Assembly (NCBI GenBank): GCA_001870995.2
Contig: MLAV02000005.1
Coordinates: 124,001 to 188,000, forward strand
Direction of reading: 5' to 3'
DNA: 64,000 bases
DNA from: Chitinophaga sp. CB10
GTDB taxonomy: Bacteria > Bacteroidota > Bacteroidia > Chitinophagales > Chitinophagaceae
The number at the start of each line of letters is the position of its first letter. The stretch's first letter is position 1. Below the pieces are notes generated by a model, which saw nothing but the letters and a program-made list of their open reading frames with translations, ran no database searches and was not told the origin of the DNA. Made by a program: the position numbers and the translations under genes. Below, one piece after another: positions 61,680-64,000 of this stretch.

Positions 61680-62382
61680 ACATTTTAGATTTTTAGGTTT
61701 TGGTTAGCATTTCTGCTAAATCGATTTGGCAAACAGCGCCCAGTCATCCCGGCATAGCGGTAATGAAAAATGGACAATAGGAAGCTGTTATGTACCGGAT
61801 GTGGTACATGTGAAGAGGGCTATGGATTTTCGTATAGCCGTCAGCGTTGCATCATAGCATTGTTTTAAGTTTTACATGCGATGTTGATTAAATAAATGGA
61901 ATTGAATCACTATTGCAGAATGACCCGGGCGCCATACGTGGAAAAATTACTCCTGGCATCTGCAATATTTTTTGGCACTCAGTTTTACAAGCAATTCTAC
62001 AGGGTCTGGAATACAGGATTTATAATACTGTTCAAACGTATTATAAAATCGATTTAGCAAAAAATACAAGCCAGTACAACTGTGAATTTTTTTGTTACAT
62101 ACTTTTCGGTTTTATTTATTTCTACTTCTCCTTTTGGTTTTACAGCATTTTCGTGGAAATCATTTTCGCAATAGCGTCTCAACACTGGTTCTTCGTTCCT
62201 GATGCAGTAGGTTAATTAATTTTTCATTTCGATGATGGTCAATAAGCAATACAGAACCGGGTCCTCACTCTGGCAATTTTCTCTAGATAAAAATAGGGAT
62301 ATTTCCCAATAACTAAAACGTTTTTGCAACTTTTTTTTCGAATGGTATAATATTCACATTTTACCTGTTTAAACTGCTATTA
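61680..62382. other. 703 bp intergenic region upstream of susC (locus 2)
   Basis: No supported gene is present; a 100-codon plus-strand frame at 61913-62215 has hydrophobic composition from AT-rich DNA and no ribosome-binding context. A candidate minus-strand promoter is listed separately. Confidence 0.5.
62033..62060 (-). promoter_or_regulatory. candidate promoter of susC-susD (locus 2)
   Basis: -7 TACGTTTG (62033-62040) and TTG (62058-62060) lie 17 bp apart on the minus strand. It would give a leader of about 350 bases to susC, long but known for susC transcripts. The spacing is slightly short, hence low confidence. Confidence 0.35.
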
Positions 62383-63675
62383 TTAAGTTAAGCTTTTCCA
62401 CTGGTTTAACATTGCAGGCAGTCCTTCCTGCTCAAAAATTATGCGGCCGATTTTGAGTCGCCCCCACCCTTCCCGCAGCCGGTAAGCAAAGCGGGGCAAG
62501 CCATCGCCCGGTTCGCATACCATATGCATTGCCTGCCAGCCGGCATTAGGCGCCAGTAAATTTTCCAGCGCGTGTAAGTGGGTGGATATAATAAATAATC
62601 CTTGCGGAGATGTTGCCAGCCCGCGGATCGTTTGCAGGGAAATGTCCGTTGCATCGTCGGCATTAGTCCCACGGAATAATTCATCAAATATGGCAAAGCA
62701 GTTCCGGCCCGCGCCTGCCAACTGCAGCGTACGTTTGAGCTGTTGCACTTCCATCATAAAGTGGCTGTAACCACTTTGCAGATCGTCCCGGAGGTTAATG
62801 GCCGCACTGATTTCATTATAAAAAGGAATACGGCAAACGCGGGCCGGCACGGGCATACCGGCATGCGCCAGGTACACGCAGCAGCCAATTGCTTTCAGCA
62901 GGGTGGATTTGCCGGACATGTTGGCGCCCGTAAGCAGTATTACTCTTGCATCGGTATCAATACTGTTGCGCACCGGTTGCTTTAACAGCAGGTGATAAAA
63001 ATCCTCCAGCGTGAAGCTCCCGGTGGTAAATGTTGCAAAACTCAATTCCAGTTTTACGGCGGTATGGGCGATGGACAGCCAGGCTTCCCAGTAGTTGAAA
63101 GTCTGCCAGAAGGCCATCCACTCCGGAACGGATATTTCCTGCCGGAACAATTGCAGCAACCGTCTTACTTCCCTTGCGGCAAATGTGCCGTTACGTGCGG
63201 CTATCTTCCATGACGGCAATTGCATCTTCCTGAATAGATCCTGTATAAGCATTAACTGCTGCCGGAAATCCGGCGGAAAGTGTGCAGGATTGATGATGGA
63301 GAAATAACGGTCCGCCACGTCCAGGAAGCCGATCAGCTGCCGCAGGCCGGCCAGCAACCTATACAGGTCATCGCGGAGCGTTTTATAGTGGAAGACCCTG
63401 AACAGCACCTCCCCCGCCGCGGGTAATTCCACCTGTTCCAGGCGGTGCAGGAATGCCTGTACTTCGGCATAATCCACCCTGGAATATTCCAGCGGCGTAC
63501 GGTAGTAACCGTGATGGATCATGGCTTTCATGACCTCCTGTTTTTTATAAATCAGTTCGGGGCTGCCGGGTAGTTCCAGCATCAGGGCCGTCAGCACTTC
63601 GCGGGCATCAGGATTGCGGGTGGTATCATACACGGGAATCAGTTCGCGGATGTTCAGGTCATTGATATCGGGCAT
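62383..63675 (-). CDS. MutS-family ATPase, short form
   Basis: This 430-residue protein has the helical MutS core (lever/clamp domain) and a C-terminal ABC-type ATPase: Walker A TGANMSGKSTLLKA, a signature region LRDDLQSGYSHFMMEV, and Walker B FAIFDELFRGTNADDA. It lacks the mismatch-recognition domain I (with the Phe-x-Glu motif) and the Smr nuclease domain of MutS2, so it is not a classical repair MutS. Such short forms are common in Bacteroidota and their role is unknown; a DNA- or RNA-binding ATPase is likely. Confidence 0.85.
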   Translation of the reverse strand: MPDINDLNIRELIPVYDTTRNPDAREVLTALMLELPGSPELIYKKQEVMKAMIHHGYYRTPLEYSRVDYAEVQAFLHRLEQVELPAAGEVLFRVFHYKTLRDDLYRLLAGLRQLIGFLDVADRYFSIINPAHFPPDFRQQLMLIQDLFRKMQLPSWKIAARNGTFAAREVRRLLQLFRQEISVPEWMAFWQTFNYWEAWLSIAHTAVKLELSFATFTTGSFTLEDFYHLLLKQPVRNSIDTDARVILLTGANMSGKSTLLKAIGCCVYLAHAGMPVPARVCRIPFYNEISAAINLRDDLQSGYSHFMMEVQQLKRTLQLAGAGRNCFAIFDELFRGTNADDATDISLQTIRGLATSPQGLFIISTHLHALENLLAPNAGWQAMHMVCEPGDGLPRFAYRLREGWGRLKIGRIIFEQEGLPAMLNQWKSLT

Positions 63676-63725
63676 CAGGGTAATATTTGGTGTGGATGAA
63701 GCGCAGGAACTGTGCCGGAAATAAA

Positions 63726-63749
63726 AAAGCAGCGCTGTGGCGCTGCTTT
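63726..63749 (-). terminator. terminator of the dehydrogenase gene
   Basis: A perfect 10 bp stem AAAGCAGCGC/GCGCTGCTTT with a 4-base loop is followed by TTTTTTAT on the minus strand, 22 bases after the stop codon. Confidence 0.85.
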
Positions 63750-63770
63750 CTGATGGATGGGTAGTATGGA

Positions 63771-64000
63771 TTAATAGTTCAGCAACTCATGAATGGCAGC
63801 AGCCACCTTATCCGGATTAGGCAGCATGGCTGCTTCCAGGCCGGTGTTGAGCGGTACGGCCGGCAGGTCCAGCGCGCCCAGTGTGTACACCGGTGCATCC
63901 AGCTGGCGGAAGCAGGCTTTTTGTATGCGGCCTGCCAGGGCTTCGGCAAAGGAGTTATTCAGCTGTTCTTCCGTAAGCACGAGGCATTTGCCGTGCTTTT
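63771..64000 (-). CDS. 2-oxoacid dehydrogenase E1 beta-like subunit, C-terminal part (partial)
   Basis: Only the last 75 or so residues lie in the window; the gene runs off the right edge. The visible part has the transketolase C-terminal domain pattern: a LTEEQLNNSFAEALAGRIQK segment, then QLDAPVYTLGALDLPAVPLN and a final short helix PDKVAAAIHELL. This is the usual end of thiamine-diphosphate-dependent pyruvate or branched-chain 2-oxoacid dehydrogenase E1 beta, which binds the E1 alpha subunit and the lipoyl partner. Which complex it belongs to cannot be decided here. Confidence 0.8.
   Translation of the reverse strand, partial: KHGKCLVLTEEQLNNSFAEALAGRIQKACFRQLDAPVYTLGALDLPAVPLNTGLEAAMLPNPDKVAAAIHELLNY

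Noticed and set aside
61913..62215. 100-codon plus-strand frame upstream of susC locus 2
   Set aside because: AT-rich, Phe/Tyr/Ile-rich product with no start context; more likely leader or regulatory DNA.

Overview
The window looks like a chromosomal segment of a Bacteroidota bacterium, most likely a Chitinophagaceae (Chitinophaga-like) soil organism. The evidence is two SusC/SusD outer-membrane uptake pairs with an ECF sigma factor and FecR anti-sigma factor, many lipoproteins with typical lipoboxes, DUF4254 next to a family 9 glycosyltransferase, and at least six promoters of the Bacteroidota type (TTG, 18-19 bp, TAnnTTTG). All calls come from reading the sequence; no database search was run.

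Layout. 0.4-12.8 kb: housekeeping and envelope genes (aminoacyl-histidine dipeptidase, orphan FtsX-type permease, a lipoprotein pair with a zinc-protease motif, tRNA-Gln, glycosyltransferase 9 plus DUF4254, amino-acid permease, OmpH/Skp-like lipoprotein, DUF4397 lipoprotein, hemolysin III family protein). 13-33.8 kb: the conserved transcription/translation block on the minus strand, in transcription order rpsU, xer, hpf, tRNA-Thr, tRNA-Tyr, tRNA-Gly, tRNA-Thr, a tRNA-like element, tuf, tRNA-Trp, secE, nusG, then rplK-rplA-rplJ-rplL-rpoB-rpoC. Between nusG and rplK, where these genes normally adjoin, sit four tandem paralogous secreted transglutaminase-like genes, one lacking the catalytic cysteine. 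A strong hairpin closes nusG and rplK has its own promoter, so the old operon is split in two.

33.9-35.5 kb is a gene-poor scar: a cupin gene, a long inverted repeat, a degenerate tandem array of about 61 bp units, and the C-terminal remnant of a TonB-dependent receptor. 35.6-42.1 kb holds what appears to be an SOS-like mutagenesis module: a LexA-like XRE/S24 repressor with an Ala-Gly cleavage site, and a dinB-dnaE-like polymerase pair. Both promoters carry two copies of the same operator, CTAA-N5-TTAG. I consider this the most interesting system in the window. A Xre/RES toxin-antitoxin pair and an IS3-family (IS150-like) element follow, then a SUFU-domain protein, a NIPSNAP protein and the initiator tRNA.

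47-61.7 kb is a nutrient-uptake island. Locus 1 is fecR, an STN-containing susC, susD, and a phosphoesterase fused to a PQQ-type propeller. The ECF sigma gene is divergent from fecR. Locus 2 is a second susC-susD pair without an STN domain. The window ends with a short MutS-family ATPase and the C-terminus of a 2-oxoacid dehydrogenase E1 beta-like protein that runs off the right edge.
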